64,000 nt of DNA, taken from NCBI GenBank assembly GCA_946626605.1, contig CAMOUL010000004.1, positions 1 through 64,000 on the forward strand, written 5' to 3'. Position numbers and translations under genes: made by a program. Position 1 is the first letter of the stretch, and each line of letters starts with the position of its first letter. Positions 33,126-42,193 of the stretch are shown one piece after another. This DNA comes from an uncultured Bacteroidales bacterium (GTDB lineage: Bacteria > Bacteroidota > Bacteroidia > Bacteroidales > Paludibacteraceae). Below the pieces are notes generated by a model. It did no database searches and was not told the DNA's origin. It worked only from the letters and a program-made list of their open reading frames with translations.

Positions 33126-33811
33126 ATTACGTACCTTACTTGTTTGAAATGATATATTCGTTCTTGTCCTTTTTTGTCTTCCAATAAGATCTCGCCGGTC
33201 GGCAAGACGTCTTTTATCGCGGCCTCAAACGGGCCGTCTTTATCTTCGAATGGCCAGAAACCTTCCCTTCGATAGAGATGTGACTTATAGTACGTCCAGA
33301 CCTCCTGCTCGGATTCGTTGAGTACGCGCTGTACTGTTTCGAACAGATGGTTCATCAAACGCTCGATGTCGTATTCTTGCCCGCGAATCTGTTTGAGCGA
33401 AACGGGATTCGGCGCGTCTGAGACGAAGGTCGTCTGATTGACGTTCAGCCCGATGCCTGCTATCGAATACTTGATCTCATTGCCTATTATGGCATTTTCT
33501 ATCAATATACCTGCTACTTTCTTGTCCCCGAAATAAATGTCATTAGGCCATTTGATCGTAAAATCTTCCCCTATCACCCGCAGTAACGCCACACCAATTG
33601 CTATATTGAGGAAGTAGAGGTTCTTGTTGGGGGGAAGCAAGATGGAGCAGAGCAGGTTCTTTCCTTCTTCGCTCTCCCATCCGTTGCCGGCCTGTCCGCG
33701 TCCTGCGGTCTGGAAGGCGGTGTACAGAAAGCGCTCGCCTTCCCGCCATTCGCCCTTCGCCAGCAGTTCCTTCATCAGGGTGTTCGTACTATTGGTGGTG
33801 CTTATATACAT
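33122..33811 (-). CDS. birA: Biotin--[acetyl-CoA-carboxylase] ligase
   Basis: A 229-residue BirA without the N-terminal DNA-binding domain, so an enzyme and not a repressor. The biotin/AMP loop is TAGRGQAGNGWES (about 51-63), followed by FTIKWPNDIYFGDKKVAGIL. It attaches biotin to carboxylase carrier proteins. It overlaps dacB upstream by 23 bases and rfbB downstream by four. Confidence 0.95.
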   Translation of the reverse strand: MYISTTNSTNTLMKELLAKGEWREGERFLYTAFQTAGRGQAGNGWESEEGKNLLCSILLPPNKNLYFLNIAIGVALLRVIGEDFTIKWPNDIYFGDKKVAGILIENAIIGNEIKYSIAGIGLNVNQTTFVSDAPNPVSLKQIRGQEYDIERLMNHLFETVQRVLNESEQEVWTYYKSHLYRREGFWPFEDKDGPFEAAIKDVLPTGEILLEDKKGQERIYHFKQVRYVI

Positions 33812-35171
33812 CGAGCAGGTATTGTTGGATGACCGTTTGGATGTTACGAGCCTTGCCGGGAGCCGAGTTGATGAGGATCGCGAAGACCCAGGTATCGCCG
33901 TTGGGCATGTTGATGTAGCCTGCGAAATTCTTCGTTCCGGCGATGGTACCGCTCTTGGCGTGGATACGTCCTTCGAGGGGTGTGTCGGGACAAAGGGATT
34001 TCAGGGTGCCGGTCTTGCCGCTTATCGGCAGCGAAGCTATCCATGCCTCTTTGTTCGGGCTCTTGGACATGATGCTGAGCAGCTGCACGAAGGCTTTGGC
34101 GCTGACGGCATCCTGCGGCGCGAGACCGCAACCATCTTTGATAATCGCATTCTGGACGGATACTCCGCGGCGACGCCAGTAGTCGCGCAGCAAGTCCTGA
34201 CTGTTATGGATGGTGCCGGGCAGGGTATAACGCGTGCCCAAGTAGCGGAAGAGCGACTCGGCGTAGAGGTTGTTCGAGTTGATATTCGTCTCCTTGATGA
34301 TCTCCGACAGGGGTTCGGAATAATGGGTGTATAGTTCCGTCCTGGGCGGAGTCAAGGGGTTATAATCCGCTATGTAGGTCGCTTCGCGTTTGACGGTGAT
34401 ACCTGCTGCGGCTAAGCGTGCTTGCAGGTGTTGGACCAGCAGGAGTCCGGGGTTCGGCAGGTCGCCCTTGATACCGAAAGTGCCTAAGTTCGATGGCACC
34501 GCGCCGGTAAGGTAGCGCTCATTGCTGTAGGGCAGACCGCTGACGAAAGCACCGTCGTAGGTGATCTTCTCGCACCGCACGTGGTTGATCCATTGGAGGC
34601 CTCGTACTTCGGGTTCGGTCTTCACGACCGACGCCGTCGAACCTACCTCGCCGCTCTTGAGGACGATATTCATCGTGTTGCCGAAATAGTTGAGGCTGAA
34701 GATGCCCGGCGCGTAGTAGTTTCCTGCGTCCTCGCAGAGCCAATTGGGGTTCTGCGCCTCGCCGTCCAGCATCGTCATGTCGGCTATCACACCGCCGTCG
34801 ATGCGTTGGATGCCGGCTTTCTGTATCGCCTTGACCCATTGATCGAGGAATGCCGTGCGGCCTTTCCATCCCAAGGAGGGGTCGCATCCTCCGCGGACGT
34901 ACAAGTCGCCGTGGAGGGTGCCGTTCTCAATCGTACCGGTGTACTCGATGATCGTGGGGAACCGGAATCCCGGTCCCATCGTCTCGAGCGCGGCAGCCGT
35001 CGTCAGCAGTTTCATTACTGACGCCGGCGGCACCACGTAGTTCTCGCGGTAAGAGTCGATCACTTCCCCGGTCGTCATGTTCTGCACAAAGACGGACATA
35101 TTCGCCTGCCCCGTGATGGGGTGGGTTGTCAGGAAGTTGACGGAGAGGATTATGGCACTTAGTAAGTGCAT
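33789..35171 (-). CDS. dacB: D-alanyl-D-alanine carboxypeptidase/endopeptidase (PBP4 type)
   Basis: A 460-residue S13-family penicillin-binding protein. Active-site motifs: SxxK in VPPASVMKLLT (about 46-56), SxN in NINSNNLYAESLF, and KSGT in IHAKSGTIAGT. The hydrophobic N-terminus MHLLSAIILSVNFLTT suggests export. It trims or cleaves peptidoglycan cross-links in the periplasm. A heptamer repeat lies directly before the start codon. Confidence 0.94.
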   Translation of the reverse strand: MHLLSAIILSVNFLTTHPITGQANMSVFVQNMTTGEVIDSYRENYVVPPASVMKLLTTAAALETMGPGFRFPTIIEYTGTIENGTLHGDLYVRGGCDPSLGWKGRTAFLDQWVKAIQKAGIQRIDGGVIADMTMLDGEAQNPNWLCEDAGNYYAPGIFSLNYFGNTMNIVLKSGEVGSTASVVKTEPEVRGLQWINHVRCEKITYDGAFVSGLPYSNERYLTGAVPSNLGTFGIKGDLPNPGLLLVQHLQARLAAAGITVKREATYIADYNPLTPPRTELYTHYSEPLSEIIKETNINSNNLYAESLFRYLGTRYTLPGTIHNSQDLLRDYWRRRGVSVQNAIIKDGCGLAPQDAVSAKAFVQLLSIMSKSPNKEAWIASLPISGKTGTLKSLCPDTPLEGRIHAKSGTIAGTKNFAGYINMPNGDTWVFAILINSAPGKARNIQTVIQQYLLDVYKHHQ

Positions 35172-35173
35172 TT

Positions 35174-35201
35174 ATGATTTCAAATTTATGATTTATGATT
35201 T
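35174..35201 (+). repeat. Heptamer repeat before dacB start codon
   Basis: Units ATGATTT, CAAATTT, ATGATTT, ATGATTT, in the 14-base gap before dacB and reaching into the last codons of the upstream gene. Confidence 0.8.
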
Positions 35202-37525
35202 AAATACTCATGCATGGCTTTGGCGGCTTTGCGGCCATCGGACATCGCGAGGATGACGGTGGCTCCACCGCGGACTATATCGCCTCCGGCGAAGATTGTC
35301 GGGATGGCGGATTGCATGCCTTCATTGACGACGATCGTACCTTTCTTGCTGATCTCCAGTCCTTCGACGGACGAAGGGATGAGCGGGTTGGGCGAGACGC
35401 CGACAGCGACGATCACGAGGTCCACGGGGAGCGTGACGGTCTTGCCCTCTACGGGCACCGGGCTGCGACGTCCGGACTCATCGGGTTCGCCGAGTTCCAT
35501 CACCTGGAGGACGGCTTCGTTGACACGTCCGTTCTCGTCGGCGTGGTACTCGATGGGGTTATGGAGGGTCAGGAACTCGATTCCTTCCTGTTTGGCATGA
35601 TGCACCTCTTCGATACGTGCCGGCATCTCTTCTTCGGAGCGGCGGTAGATGATCATCGCCCGCTCGGCACCGAGACGCTTGGCGGTACGGACAGCATCCA
35701 TGGCGGTGTTTCCACCACCGATGACCGCTACGTTCTTGCCGTAGAGCAGCGGTGTGTCGGTCGCAGGGTTGGAAGCGTCCATGAGGTTGACGCGGGTCAG
35801 GTATTCGTTGCAGGAGAGGACACCGTTGAGGTTCTCTCCGGGGATATTCATGAATCGCGGCAGACCTGCTCCGGAACCGACGAAGATACCCTTGAAGCCT
35901 TGCTCTTCAAGTTCTTTGACAGAGATGGTCTTGCCGATGATGGTGTCTGTATGGAACTGTACACCGAGGGCGCGCAAGCCGTCGATCTCTTTATCGACGA
36001 TAGCGTTCGGCAGACGGAACTCCGGGATGCCGTATTTGAGTACACCGCCGATCTCGTGCAGGGCTTCGAAGACGTGCACTTCGTAACCGTATTTGGCGGC
36101 ATCGCCTGCGAAGGTCAAGCCGGCAGGACCACTACCAACCACCGCTATTTTAGACCGCTTCGCTGACAGACCGGCTTCGCCTGACAGACCGCTATTGCTG
36201 ACAGACCGCTCCGCTGACAGACTATTTGCATAGTCGGCGCAGAAACGCTCGAGATAGCCGATGGCGACGGGCTGATGGCCCATCTTATGGTGGATACAGT
36301 TCGCCTCGCATTGTTTCTCCTGTGGGCAGACACGTCCGCAGACAGCGGGCAGAGAGGACGACTCTTTGATGATCGCTGCAGCACCGAGGATATCGCCTTT
36401 CTCCAGAGTCTTGATGAAGCCGGGGATGTTGATGTTCACCGGGCAGCCTTGTACGCAAGAGGGGTTTTTACAATTCAGACAACGGTGGGACTCGGTGATG
36501 GCTTGTTCGAAGGTCAGACCCTGGTTGACCTCCTCGTGCAGGGACTTGACGCGTACCTCCGGACGGAGTTCCGGCATTTGTACACGGGGAATCGCCACGC
36601 GGTCCTTTGGGGTACCGGAGAAGGGGACCACGGTACTTATCTCGGTCTTACATTGGCTTTGACCGTCGGTTGACCGTCGGTTGACCGTCGTTCGACTGTC
36701 GTTTTTTGGGTTTAAATATGCAGTAAGCGCTTCGGCTTCTTCGGCCTTGTAGGACTTCATGCGGGAGAGCATCTCCGTCCAGTCCACCTCATGGGCGTCA
36801 AACTCGGGTCCATCGACGCAGACGAACTTGGTTTTTCCTCCTACGGTAACACGGCACGCGCCGCACATGCCTGTGCCATCGACCATGATGGTGTTGAGGG
36901 AGGCCTCTGTCGGGATGTTATATTTGGCGGTCGTGAGGGCAACAAACTTCATCATGATTGCCGGACCGATGGTGATACATTTGTTGACGGTCTCGCGGTT
37001 GATCACTTCTTCGACACCGACAGTCACGACCCCTTGTTTGCCCATGGAACCATCGTCGGTCATGACGATCAGTTCGTCCGACCATTGCGAGAGCTCATCT
37101 TTTAAGATGATGAGGTCTTTGTTACGGGCAGCAAGGACGGTGATGACTTTGTTTCCGGCTTTTTTGAGGGCCTCGGCGATAGGTAACATCGGCGCAGCGC
37201 CGACGCCACCGCAGGCACAAACGACCGTTCCGTACTTCTCGATGCGAGTGGCACGTCCGAGCGGACCGACTACGTCGTGGATACAATCGCCGGGATTCAT
37301 GGCGAGGAGTTTATGGGTCGAAGCGCCCACCTGTTGTACCACGAGGGTGATGGTTCCTTTTTCGATGTCGGCACCGGCGATGGTCAGAGGGACCCGTTCG
37401 GAGTGGTCATCGACACGAATAATGACAAAATGTCCGGCTCTACGGCTACGCGCAATGAGCGGAGCCTCAACAATCAGCTCCGCTACATTTTCCGAGAAAA
37501 ATCTCTTCGAAAGGATTTTGTTCAT
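35186..37525 (-). CDS. PyrK-like / GltD-like fused flavoprotein oxidoreductase
   Basis: A 779-residue fusion. Residues 1-250 resemble the dihydroorotate dehydrogenase electron-transfer subunit, with ferredoxin-type cysteines in GTGMCGACRVTVGGK. Residues 330-779 resemble the small subunit of NADPH glutamate synthase: CLNCKNPSCVQGCPVNI and CGRVCPQEKQCEANC (two 4Fe-4S clusters), FAD site VVGSGPAGLTFAG, NADPH site VIGGGNTAMDAVR. Such fusions are typical of Bacteroides and may act like NADH-dependent ferredoxin:NADP oxidoreductase. Two repeats are embedded: an 11-base tandem repeat and a GTCTGTCAG array encoding about SLSAERSVSNSGLSGEAG. Confidence 0.9.
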   Translation of the reverse strand: MNKILSKRFFSENVAELIVEAPLIARSRRAGHFVIIRVDDHSERVPLTIAGADIEKGTITLVVQQVGASTHKLLAMNPGDCIHDVVGPLGRATRIEKYGTVVCACGGVGAAPMLPIAEALKKAGNKVITVLAARNKDLIILKDELSQWSDELIVMTDDGSMGKQGVVTVGVEEVINRETVNKCITIGPAIMMKFVALTTAKYNIPTEASLNTIMVDGTGMCGACRVTVGGKTKFVCVDGPEFDAHEVDWTEMLSRMKSYKAEEAEALTAYLNPKNDSRTTVNRRSTDGQSQCKTEISTVVPFSGTPKDRVAIPRVQMPELRPEVRVKSLHEEVNQGLTFEQAITESHRCLNCKNPSCVQGCPVNINIPGFIKTLEKGDILGAAAIIKESSSLPAVCGRVCPQEKQCEANCIHHKMGHQPVAIGYLERFCADYANSLSAERSVSNSGLSGEAGLSAKRSKIAVVGSGPAGLTFAGDAAKYGYEVHVFEALHEIGGVLKYGIPEFRLPNAIVDKEIDGLRALGVQFHTDTIIGKTISVKELEEQGFKGIFVGSGAGLPRFMNIPGENLNGVLSCNEYLTRVNLMDASNPATDTPLLYGKNVAVIGGGNTAMDAVRTAKRLGAERAMIIYRRSEEEMPARIEEVHHAKQEGIEFLTLHNPIEYHADENGRVNEAVLQVMELGEPDESGRRSPVPVEGKTVTLPVDLVIVAVGVSPNPLIPSSVEGLEISKKGTIVVNEGMQSAIPTIFAGGDIVRGGATVILAMSDGRKAAKAMHEYLNHKS
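36153..36221 (+). repeat. GTCTGTCAG array inside the GltD-like gene
   Basis: Four CTGACAGACCG-type units with spacers CTTCG, GCTTCGC, CTATTG and CTCCG. It lies just before the FAD-binding motif, in a domain junction. Confidence 0.85.
36661..36704 (+). repeat. 11-base tandem repeat inside the GltD-like gene
   Basis: GACCGTCGGTT twice, then GACCGTCGTTC and GACTGTCGTTT. It encodes a hydrophilic linker between the PyrK-like and GltD-like halves. Confidence 0.85.
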
Positions 37526-37526
37526 A

Positions 37527-38408
37527 TTAGAAATATTTCGTCTCTTTTCCTACGATGGAGGAAAGTAAGTTATTGGCTAATCGTGAAGCACCGAAGCGGA
37601 AGGACTCGTTGTTGAGCCACTCTTCGCCGAGGATCTCCTTGACGAGGGTATAGTGTTGTACAGCCTCTTCGGTTGTGGAGACACCTCCTGCAGGCTTGTA
37701 GCACTTCTTCTCTCCGGTCTTCTCCTGCCAAGCTTTGATGGCGTGACACATGACGAAAGTTGCTTCGGGGGTCGCGTTCACGGCGATCTTACCGGTCGAG
37801 GTCTTGATAAAATCACCACCTGCAGCCATGGAGAGGATGGATGCTTTCCAGATGTTCTCTGCGGTCTTGAGGAGTCCTGTCTCGAGGATGACCTTGAGGT
37901 GCTTGTCGCCGCAGACGGCTTTGAGTTCGCTGATCTCGTCGAAGCACTCCTGGTAGTTACCCTCGAGGAACTTGCCGACGGAGAGGACGATATCTATCTC
38001 CGTAGCTCCTGCTTTGATGGCCATCGCGGTCTCTGCTATCTTGACCTCGAGGAAAGTCTGCGAAGCAGGGAACCCACCGCTGACGCAAGCGATATTGAAT
38101 TTCGGATCCTTGAGGGCTTTGCGCACGTACTCCGCCATGGCGGGATACACGCAGATAGCCGCTACGTTCGGGATACCGGGGAAGTCCTTCTCGAAGTTAT
38201 TGACCGCATTCGCCATCTTTTCCACTTTGGCGATGGTGTCATCGGCGGAAAGGGTCGTGTAATCGATCTGGTGGAGGCACTCTTTCCAAACCTCCACATT
38301 ATTGTTCTCGTCGAAGTGTTTTGCTTCGATTTCTGCTACCTGAGCCTTAACTTGCTCATCGGTAAACGGGCAGGGGTACTGCGCAAATAATTCTTCAAAC
38401 TTATTCAT
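37527..38408 (-). CDS. deoC: Deoxyribose-phosphate aldolase
   Basis: A 293-residue class I aldolase that splits deoxyribose 5-phosphate into acetaldehyde and glyceraldehyde 3-phosphate. Catalytic segments LKVILETGLLKTAENI and DFIKTSTGKIAVNATPEA (Schiff-base lysine) are present, plus KPAGGVSTTEEA. It starts one base after the stop of no other gene but ends one base before the GltD-like start, so they are likely co-transcribed. Confidence 0.95.
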   Translation of the reverse strand: MNKFEELFAQYPCPFTDEQVKAQVAEIEAKHFDENNNVEVWKECLHQIDYTTLSADDTIAKVEKMANAVNNFEKDFPGIPNVAAICVYPAMAEYVRKALKDPKFNIACVSGGFPASQTFLEVKIAETAMAIKAGATEIDIVLSVGKFLEGNYQECFDEISELKAVCGDKHLKVILETGLLKTAENIWKASILSMAAGGDFIKTSTGKIAVNATPEATFVMCHAIKAWQEKTGEKKCYKPAGGVSTTEEAVQHYTLVKEILGEEWLNNESFRFGASRLANNLLSSIVGKETKYF

Positions 38409-38439
38409 GATAATTTAATGGTTTAACGGGTTACGGGAT

Positions 38440-39114
38440 TTATTTCTCTGCGAGGCGTCCGATGATGGTCTCATTACCGCGCACGGCTTCTCCGACGGCG
38501 ACGAACATCTCCGTATCAAGCGGCAGGTACATGTCCACGCGGCTACCGAGTTTGATAAAGCCGAGGTGGGTGTTGCGATGCGCCTGATGTCCGGGCTTGG
38601 CGTACGTGACGATGCGTCGTGCCATGGCTCCGGCGATCTGCCGCACAGCGATTTGTATTTTCGAAGGCGTCTCGATGACGACGAGCGAGCGCTCGTTCTC
38701 GGTGCTGGACTTAGGCAACCATGCACCTTTGTGACGACCTTTCTGATGCTTGGAGACGAGGATATTTCCCTCGATGGGGTACCAGTTGGCATGGACGTTG
38801 AAGGGCGACATGAAGATGGAGACCTGCAGTTTCTTCTCATGGAAATACTCGTCCTCGTCCGTAGGCTCGACGACCACCACGCGACCGTCTGCGGGGGCGA
38901 TGATGAAGTTCGGATCGTCTATCTCCAGCACTCGTACGGGGTTACGGAAGAAATAGGTGACGAACACCAAGAGCAGCGCCGTGATGATGAGCGAGAGCGC
39001 CAGGATCCATTCTGCGGGATGCGCCATGAAGAGCGCTACATTCAAGATAAATAACAAAAGAACGGTGCCGCTTATCAGTACGCGTCCTTCACGGTGAATT
39101 CTGAGTTTTTTCAT
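38440..39114 (-). CDS. psd: Phosphatidylserine decarboxylase
   Basis: A 224-residue, short (type II, archaetidylserine-like) decarboxylase. Two N-terminal membrane spans (ISGTVLLLFILNVALFM and ILALSLIITALLLVFVTYFF), the MSPFNVHANWYPIEG motif, and LGS in GFIKLGSRVDMYLP, where self-cleavage makes the pyruvoyl group. It produces phosphatidylethanolamine in the inner membrane. The adjacent pssA is not seen. Confidence 0.94.
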   Translation of the reverse strand: MKKLRIHREGRVLISGTVLLLFILNVALFMAHPAEWILALSLIITALLLVFVTYFFRNPVRVLEIDDPNFIIAPADGRVVVVEPTDEDEYFHEKKLQVSIFMSPFNVHANWYPIEGNILVSKHQKGRHKGAWLPKSSTENERSLVVIETPSKIQIAVRQIAGAMARRIVTYAKPGHQAHRNTHLGFIKLGSRVDMYLPLDTEMFVAVGEAVRGNETIIGRLAEK

Positions 39115-39120
39115 ATTGGG

Positions 39121-39549
39121 TTAAAAGTTGGCAAAGGGCATTTGTGCCAGCATTTCTGCGGCTTGGTCGAGGCCCTGTTGGAGTTTCTTGTCGATCATAA
39201 ATTTGAACATCATCGGTATGTCCGCTTTGACGGTAAGCCTGATTCGCGTGTCGGTCGGGCTCACCTCTTTGAGTTGGATCCAGAAATTACCGTCCATCGG
39301 AATGCCTTCGAGCCCGAACTTGACGGTGTCGTTCTCGATGCGGTCCACGATGGCGATGGTGATCTTCTGACCTAATCCGTCCACTTTCATCCGCACACGG
39401 TCGGGTTCAATCTCCATCTCCTGGATCTTATCCTGCGGGATGAGGTCCTTCACTTTCTCCAGGTTCTGCATGTCGCTGATCACCTTGTATATCTGCGCAG
39501 CGGAGCAGGAAGAAGAGGTTATTTTACTTTCGTATTTCGATTCGCTCAT
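39121..39549 (-). CDS. SRPBCC-family protein
   Basis: A 142-residue protein with a START/polyketide-cyclase fold: MSESKYESKITSSSCSAAQI, then alternating strands and a long final helix (FKFMIDKKLQQGLDQAAEML). The family binds hydrophobic ligands; the ligand here is unknown. The start at 39549 follows a TAAATTTG promoter element (complement of 39574-39581). It lies seven bases before psd. Confidence 0.85.
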   Translation of the reverse strand: MSESKYESKITSSSCSAAQIYKVISDMQNLEKVKDLIPQDKIQEMEIEPDRVRMKVDGLGQKITIAIVDRIENDTVKFGLEGIPMDGNFWIQLKEVSPTDTRIRLTVKADIPMMFKFMIDKKLQQGLDQAAEMLAQMPFANF

Positions 39550-39573
39550 AGTATCTTTTGATTTTTGCGCCTG

Positions 39574-39604
39574 CAAATTTACTGCTTTTTTTTGAATCCT
39601 GCAA
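39574..39604 (-). promoter_or_regulatory. Promoter of SRPBCC gene / psd
   Basis: Minus-strand TAAATTTG (complement of 39574-39581), upstream core TTG complementary to 39602-39604. Confidence 0.65.
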
Positions 39605-39609
39605 GAATA

Positions 39610-40095
39610 TTATTCTTTTTGTAGCCGTTTTTGGTATTTTTGTACCTCCAAAGAGGTTCGTCGGATACGATTTTCCAACTCTCGGATGTCTTTTATCGTG
39701 ATCTGCAGCTCCTCCGCCTGGCGGTATGCCTCCTCGAATCTGGAATCGGAGACGGTCTCCATCCGTTTGCCGTTATGGTAGGTGAGTATCTCCTTGCCGT
39801 CATCGCGGACCAAGATACGGTAGTCTCGTGCCCGCGCCCAAGCGTTTTGGACGACGTAGTAACCGTGGTCCTGATATTTCTCGTTGCGCTCGTATCGAAA
39901 GAGTGCGATGAGACTGTCGGCTTTCGGACCCATCACTTCGAGTTGGCTCTCGTAGAAAGCCAGACTGCGTATCTGCTCCTCCAAACGTACGCTGTCCTGG
40001 GCACGTTTCTCGGCCCTATGTTGCTCCACCCGCGAAGGTCGATGGCATCCCACCATCGCGATCGCTAATACTATAAATAAGGAATAGTGTCTCAT
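39610..40095 (-). CDS. Coiled-coil lipoprotein, unknown
   Basis: A 161-residue protein starting MRHYSLFIVLAIAMVGCHRP; MVGC is a lipobox. The mature part is highly charged with helical heptads at both ends (HRAEKRAQDSVRLEEQIRSL and IKDIRELENRIRRTSLEVQK). A middle segment with RDYRILVRDDGKEILTYHNG may form strands. I do not recognise the family. Promoter TAACTTTG (complement of 40105-40112) lies ten bases upstream of the start codon. Confidence 0.75.
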   Translation of the reverse strand: MRHYSLFIVLAIAMVGCHRPSRVEQHRAEKRAQDSVRLEEQIRSLAFYESQLEVMGPKADSLIALFRYERNEKYQDHGYYVVQNAWARARDYRILVRDDGKEILTYHNGKRMETVSDSRFEEAYRQAEELQITIKDIRELENRIRRTSLEVQKYQKRLQKE

Positions 40096-40104
40096 AATCG
40101 GCTG

Positions 40105-40195
40105 CAAAGTTACAACTTTTTGGGCAAATATACAAGAAAAATTCGTAAAAAAGTGTATACACTCTTGTGTATATCATTTTTTTTTATTAATTTTG
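40105..40195. promoter_or_regulatory. Divergent promoters, lipoprotein / TPR gene
   Basis: Minus: TAACTTTG (complement of 40105-40112). Plus: TTG at 40165, 20 bases, TAATTTTG at 40188-40195. Here the two promoters do not share a core. Confidence 0.7.
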
Positions 40196-40241
40196 CAGCG
40201 AATTTTGAAAAACATACATAAATTAACTAATTTATATGCAT

Positions 40242-41927
40242 ATGAAAAAAGGTTTATTTCTTGGCCTCATTGCTGCTGTAGTAATGTTGGCATCGTGCAA
40301 CAAGACGTTGCAAAAACCCGATGAGATCACCGTTAATCCGAGTCCGCTGGTACTGAAAGGCGGTAAGGTGGACGCTGCAATCACCGGTACTTTCCCTGAG
40401 AAGAAATTTGCAAAGAAGGGTGTTTTGACCGTTACTCCGGTGTTGAAATACGCCGGAAAGGAAGCTCTTGGCGAGCCTGTGACCTATGTAGGTGAGAAGG
40501 CAAAAGAGAATGGTAAGACCGTGAACTATCGTAATGGTGGTAAATATACCCAGACTTGCTCGTTCGACTATGTACCTGAGATGCGCGTTTCGGAGCTCTA
40601 TCTCCGTTTCGAGGCAAAGGTTGGAAAGAAAGTGATTGAGATTCCTGATGTAAAGATCGCAGACGGCGTGGTTACCACTCCGGAGCTGGCAGACGCAAAA
40701 GACAACAAGACCGCCGGCACGCCGGATAAGTTCCAACGCGTGATCCAAGAGTTGACTGAGGCTGACATTAAGTTCCTCATCCAAAGTGCAGAAATCCGTT
40801 CGTCGGAGGCTAAGAACGAGAGCGTAAAGGCTCTGCAGGCTGCTATCAAGGATGCTAAAGACAACGAGAAGAAAGAGATCAACAAGATTGAGGTTTCCGG
40901 TTACGCATCTCCGGATGGTGGCATGGATCTGAACGAGAAACTGGCTCAGAACCGTCAGAAAGCAGCTGCTAACTTCCTGAAGAAAGACCTCAAGAAGAAC
41001 AAAGTGGCTAACGATGTAGAGGCTAATATCACCGCTGAGGACTGGGAAGGCTTCCAGAAAGCAATGGAAAACAGCAACATGCAGGATAAGGACCTTGTAC
41101 TTCGCGTGCTGTCGATGTACAGCGATCCGGAGGAGCGTGAGGCACAGATCAAGAACCTGAGTTCTGTATATGGTACTATCGCAGAGGAGATCCTGCCGGC
41201 TCTCCGTCGCAGCCGCCTGATCCTGACGACCGACCTGATTGGTAAGAGCGACGACGAGATCCGCGAGATCGCCAAGAACGACCCGGCTCAGCTGAGCGTA
41301 GAGGAGTTGTTGTACGCTGCTACTTTGACCAACGACAAGGCAGAGAAGAAAGCCATCTATCAGAAGGCTGCTGAGGTCTATAACGACTACCGCGCATATA
41401 ACAACCTCGGACAACTCTACTTCGAGGAGGGTAATATCGCTGAGGCTCGCCGTTGCTATGCAAAGGCTCTGGAGATCCAGCCGAACGATCCGGACGTGAA
41501 CTTCAACGCCGGTGTAGCCGCTCTGGCAGACAACGACCTGGACAAGGCAGAGGAGTTCTTCGGCAAGGCAGCCGGCACGAAGGCTAACCTGAATGCAGCT
41601 CTCGGTACCCTCTACACGAAGAAGGGTGACTACGCTGCAGCAAAGAAAGCTTACGGCGAGACCGCTACCAACAACGCTGCTGTTCAGCAGATCCTTGACG
41701 AGGACTATGCAGCTGCTGCAAAGACGCTTGCTAATATCAAGGAGCCGAACGCTACTACCGCTTATCTGAAAGCTATCGTAGGCGCTCGCACGAACGACAA
41801 AGCTGCTGTGATCGAGAACCTGAAAGCTGCTGTAGCTCAGGATGCTCAACTCAAGGCTCGCGCTGCGCAGGACATCGAGTTCGCTAAGTTCGCAGAGGAC
41901 GCTGAGTTCCAAGCAATCGTTAAGTAA
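40242..41927 (+). CDS. OmpA-like / TPR lipoprotein
   Basis: A 561-residue lipoprotein; the signal MKKGLFLGLIAAVVMLASC ends in a lipobox. Residues about 200-255 are OmpA-like (INKIEVSGYASPDGGMDLNE, then LAQNRQKAAANFLKK), the part that binds peptidoglycan. Residues about 370-470 are TPR repeats (YRAYNNLGQLYFEEGNIAEA and similar). Codon use is strongly biased, as for abundant proteins. It likely links outer membrane and cell wall. An ATG two codons upstream is also possible. Confidence 0.88.
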   Translation: MKKGLFLGLIAAVVMLASCNKTLQKPDEITVNPSPLVLKGGKVDAAITGTFPEKKFAKKGVLTVTPVLKYAGKEALGEPVTYVGEKAKENGKTVNYRNGGKYTQTCSFDYVPEMRVSELYLRFEAKVGKKVIEIPDVKIADGVVTTPELADAKDNKTAGTPDKFQRVIQELTEADIKFLIQSAEIRSSEAKNESVKALQAAIKDAKDNEKKEINKIEVSGYASPDGGMDLNEKLAQNRQKAAANFLKKDLKKNKVANDVEANITAEDWEGFQKAMENSNMQDKDLVLRVLSMYSDPEEREAQIKNLSSVYGTIAEEILPALRRSRLILTTDLIGKSDDEIREIAKNDPAQLSVEELLYAATLTNDKAEKKAIYQKAAEVYNDYRAYNNLGQLYFEEGNIAEARRCYAKALEIQPNDPDVNFNAGVAALADNDLDKAEEFFGKAAGTKANLNAALGTLYTKKGDYAAAKKAYGETATNNAAVQQILDEDYAAAAKTLANIKEPNATTAYLKAIVGARTNDKAAVIENLKAAVAQDAQLKARAAQDIEFAKFAEDAEFQAIVK

Positions 41928-42163
41928 TGTCGGTATTATTTCCGAAAATTAACAAACCCCGAGAATGGGACTATCGCCCCATTTACTTCGACGAAGAAAA
42001 AGAGGCGCGCAAGGATAAAAGACTTGCGCGTCTTCGTCGTGGGGCGTTTAGAGAGGAGCATGAGAAGAACATGACGGTCATGAAGCAGAAACGGCAGTCG
42101 AAACTGCTGATCTGGTTTGTGTTGATTGGTTTGCTCGTGTTCGGCATCTATCTATTCCTTTAA
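41927..42163 (+). CDS. Small single-span membrane protein
   Basis: A 78-residue protein with a charged N-terminal half (EEKEARKDKRLARLRRGAF) and one C-terminal membrane span (LLIWFVLIGLLVFGIYLFL). It is conserved next to mutL in Bacteroidales as far as I recall, role unknown. Its ATG overlaps the TAA of the TPR gene by one base, so translation is coupled. Confidence 0.75.
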   Translation: MSVLFPKINKPREWDYRPIYFDEEKEARKDKRLARLRRGAFREEHEKNMTVMKQKRQSKLLIWFVLIGLLVFGIYLFL

Positions 42164-42193
42164 TATTTGCGCGCACGTTCGCGCGCGTGGAGT

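Noticed and set aside
36153..36221. CRISPR-like regular repeat array
   Set aside because: Units are about nine bases with five- to nine-base spacers, inside a coding gene, and no cas genes are present. The array in pcrA fails for the same reasons.
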